Assembly (NCBI GenBank): GCA_034008185.1
Contig: CM067086.1
Coordinates: 34,679,007-34,743,006 of the forward strand
Reading direction: 5' to 3'
Length of the DNA: 64,000 bases
Source: Gorsachius magnificus
Taxonomy: Eukaryota; Chordata; Aves; Pelecaniformes; Ardeidae
This document shows, piece by piece, positions 62,326 through 64,000 of this stretch. The stretch's first letter is position 1. Each line of letters starts with the position of its first letter. The notes under the pieces were generated by a model. That model was not told the origin of the DNA and searched no databases. It saw only the letters and a program-made list of their open reading frames with translations. The translations under genes were made by a program, and so were the position numbers.

Positions 62326-62337
62326 CGAGAGGTGAGG
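62326..62337 (+). other. candidate splice donor (first exon end at 62331)
   Basis: CGAGAG|GTGAGG has the intron start GT at 62332. It is a good match to the donor consensus AG|GTRAG. Lying at the 3' side of the GC-rich core, it would suit a first exon transcribed on the + strand. It is unproven without RNA evidence. Confidence 0.4.
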
Positions 62338-62609
62338 GTGCCGCCGCGCGGGCCGGTGCACCCGTGTGCGCTGCCTTCATTCTGGTACCTCATGGGTACC
62401 GTCAGAGCTGTGCCTCCGACCGCACGATACCGCTGTACCGACTTTGTAAGTACAGCGAGAAACGTTATTCCCAGGGCAAGGTTACTCCCGCTCCCAGGGA
62501 AACACCACTCCCGCTTCAGCAGCGGGGACTCCAAAAGGGGCTGAAGTGGTCAGGCTGGCTCACACCAGCTCGGAGACAAAGACAGCTTCTGGTCTCTGGC
62601 CTCTTAACT

Positions 62610-62621
62610 TGCAGGTAAGTC
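62610..62621 (+). other. candidate strong splice donor (exon end at 62614)
   Basis: TGCAG|GTAAGTC has the intron start GT at 62615 and matches the U1 consensus CAG|GTAAGT perfectly. The preceding pyrimidine-rich stretch ending CTTGCAG also resembles an acceptor, so the site could act as either. A third donor-like GTAAGT lies at 62446. Together these favour + strand transcription out of the island. Confidence 0.45.
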
Positions 62622-64000
62622 CACCAGTCCACAAAAAATGAAACCCAAGTAGCAAAAATATACAAGCAATCACCTGGTCTAGGTCTTCGCTTCTTCCATA
62701 CCAGCAAGCCTGCCTAATGGGATACACAGTGTGCTGGTTCACATTTACCGGATCGAACCCAGTCCAGGCCAGTAATAACCAAAACTCGTGCACTTCATCA
62801 ACTGTCAGAGGAGGACCGTTCTTCACCCCGTCACTGGTTCAGCAAACCACCTGGGGCAACTGCCAGTATTCAGACTGGGGTGTTTTTTATTGTTGCTGCT
62901 GTTGTTTTAATCTCCATAAAGGGACCAAAGAAGCAGAATGATTATGGGAAATAAATTCTCTTTCGTCACACTGTCCGCTTGAGGAAGGCAGAGGTAGTGG
63001 GCCAGCAGCATCCTACACTAAATGAGCGTGGAATGAGAATAAACAGATGGTGTGAGCCCACAGAGTTTAATCCAGTCTTGTGAAAAAGACTTAAAGTGAT
63101 CTTTTAAAAGGATTTATGACATTAAACAAAGTAAACTAACAGGTCACTTTAGGAAGGCTATATCTGGACTGTGAAAATACTGGAACCTTTGAAAAAGAGA
63201 CCCAAATTCTTTCATTCACATCAATTGTCTTAAATAAACAGCATACTGAGATGGGGCTTCATATTAAATATCACAATTTTAATGGTTTTCAACAGAAGGA
63301 AATGGAAAACATTGGTGAAATTAACCTGACAGATGAGGTAGCAGAGCTGCAAATTTATAAGTAATATCCTTCCGCAAGATCCAAGAAAAACGAAACAGGG
63401 TTGTGTTTTTCTGTAGGCTCCGTATTTTATTTTCTGTTGCTTTGACAGGCAAGCCCAAATATTTTAGCATCAGTTTTATTACTGAGGAAAAAACCATGAT
63501 TATTTCATGAAGATTACGTTGGAAAGGTATCTCATACCTCTAATAGCATATTATTAACTTAAGAAAAAATGTTTATCTGGCCGTTCTTCTTACTAAAAAC
63601 CTCAGTAGATCAACATGACAATTATAGCTATGCTTTTTTCCCACTGTTTTTTGAAATCAGCGTACACAGAAATCAGCATTCCTGCAAAATATTTCACCTT
63701 TGCTAAATCTAAAATTTCTGATAAAAGATTCCAGTGAAAAAATGTCAAGCAGACATCAGTCAGAAGGATATTCTACTTCTACTATACCTGTATGACCATT
63801 TTATCATTTTCCCCATTGATGGTCACTGTCACCTGAAATGTGATTGGACCCCATGAACTAAAACACTGAGGAGAAAAGGAAATTATGGAAATGTGTATTT
63901 CTAGTTTACATGGATTTTTGAAAGTATCTTCTCCGTGAATTAACTGTGTGAATTCACACACTTGTTATTTACACTCCAAGACTTACATTTCAGTCTACCA
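62622..64000. other. noncoding DNA downstream of the CpG island
   Basis: The composition returns to AT-rich. No supported exon. A minus-strand frame at 62560-62826 (88 codons) overlaps the island edge and has no domain I recognise. AATAAA occurs at 62951-62956 and could end a short unspliced + strand transcript. If the donors above are used, this stretch would be the start of intron 1. Confidence 0.5.

Larger units (their letters stand above)
61600..62540. promoter_or_regulatory. CpG island, probable gene promoter and 5' exon
   Basis: Within a few tens of bases of 61600 the sequence changes from AT-rich to very GC-rich with undepleted CpG. It stays so to about 62300 and tapers to about 62540. 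SP1/KLF-type GGGGCGGGG boxes lie at 62007-62016 and 62125-62133, and an NRF1-like GCGCGTGCCCGCGC starts at about 62044. No TATA box is evident, which fits a broad CpG promoter. An ATG in good context (GGCAGCATGG, ATG at 61884) opens 140 codons to 62306, but a longer frame (189 codons) runs on the opposite strand over the same bases, so both may simply reflect scarce stop codons. The gene is unknown to me. The promoter could be bidirectional. Confidence 0.85.

Noticed and set aside
61792..62361. 189-codon minus-strand frame, the longest in the window
   Set aside because: Pro/Ala/Arg-rich composition artefact of the CpG island, with no recognisable domain.
62745..62795. tRNA B-box-like GGTTCGATCC on the minus strand with a foldable T-arm
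   Set aside because: No A-box, anticodon arm or matching acceptor stem could be found at the right distance, so it is not a tRNA gene or clear tRNA-derived SINE.

Overview
The window is vertebrate nuclear DNA, most likely from a bird. The best evidence is a short fragment at about 32163-32260 that matches the 3' end of an avian CR1 retroposon: tandem octamers, then the conserved GGTTTGGGTTGGAA block. The AT-rich, ORF-poor background and the scatter of very old amniote repeats agree with this. I cannot name the species. There is no bacterial, plasmid or phage signal, no operon-like layout, no CRISPR array, and no rRNA or tRNA gene that I can support.

Layout. From 1 to about 61.6 kb the sequence is AT-rich noncoding DNA (intergenic, or one very long intron). 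It holds decayed repeats: three-copy 28-bp repeats (12.2 kb), an old LINE 3' tail (14.7 kb), a MIR-like SINE (15.6 kb), an LTR-retroelement-derived block with TATA and polyadenylation-like signals and internal repeats (about 16.5-17.8 kb), a (CTTCC)n satellite tract (22.1-22.3 kb), a 51-bp tandem duplication (29.5 kb), the CR1 fragment (32.2 kb), fossil palindromic amniote repeats (37.2, 42.7 and 60.9 kb), a polypyrimidine tract (43.3-43.7 kb), a MIR/L2-like remnant (49.8 kb) and a broken CR1-type reverse transcriptase (55.0-55.3 kb).

At about 61.6-62.5 kb there is an abrupt CpG-rich, GC-rich island with SP1-type boxes, an NRF1-like GC palindrome, a strong reverse-orientation CTCF-type site and good splice donors on the + strand at 62332 and 62615. 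This is the only place where a gene promoter and first exon look likely. I cannot assign the gene or prove the direction of transcription. The last 1.4 kb returns to ordinary AT-rich DNA.

No protein-coding exon could be supported. The open frames present are short. None has a recognisable domain apart from the LINE reverse-transcriptase remnant, and the longest ones lie in GC-rich sequence where stop codons are rare on both strands. I found no clear previously undescribed system. The most useful leads are the CpG island with its CTCF-like site, the homeodomain-type palindromes at 57.7 and 59.3 kb upstream of it, an exceptional hairpin at 22.9 kb, and the set of deep-age palindromic repeats that could be co-opted regulatory DNA.
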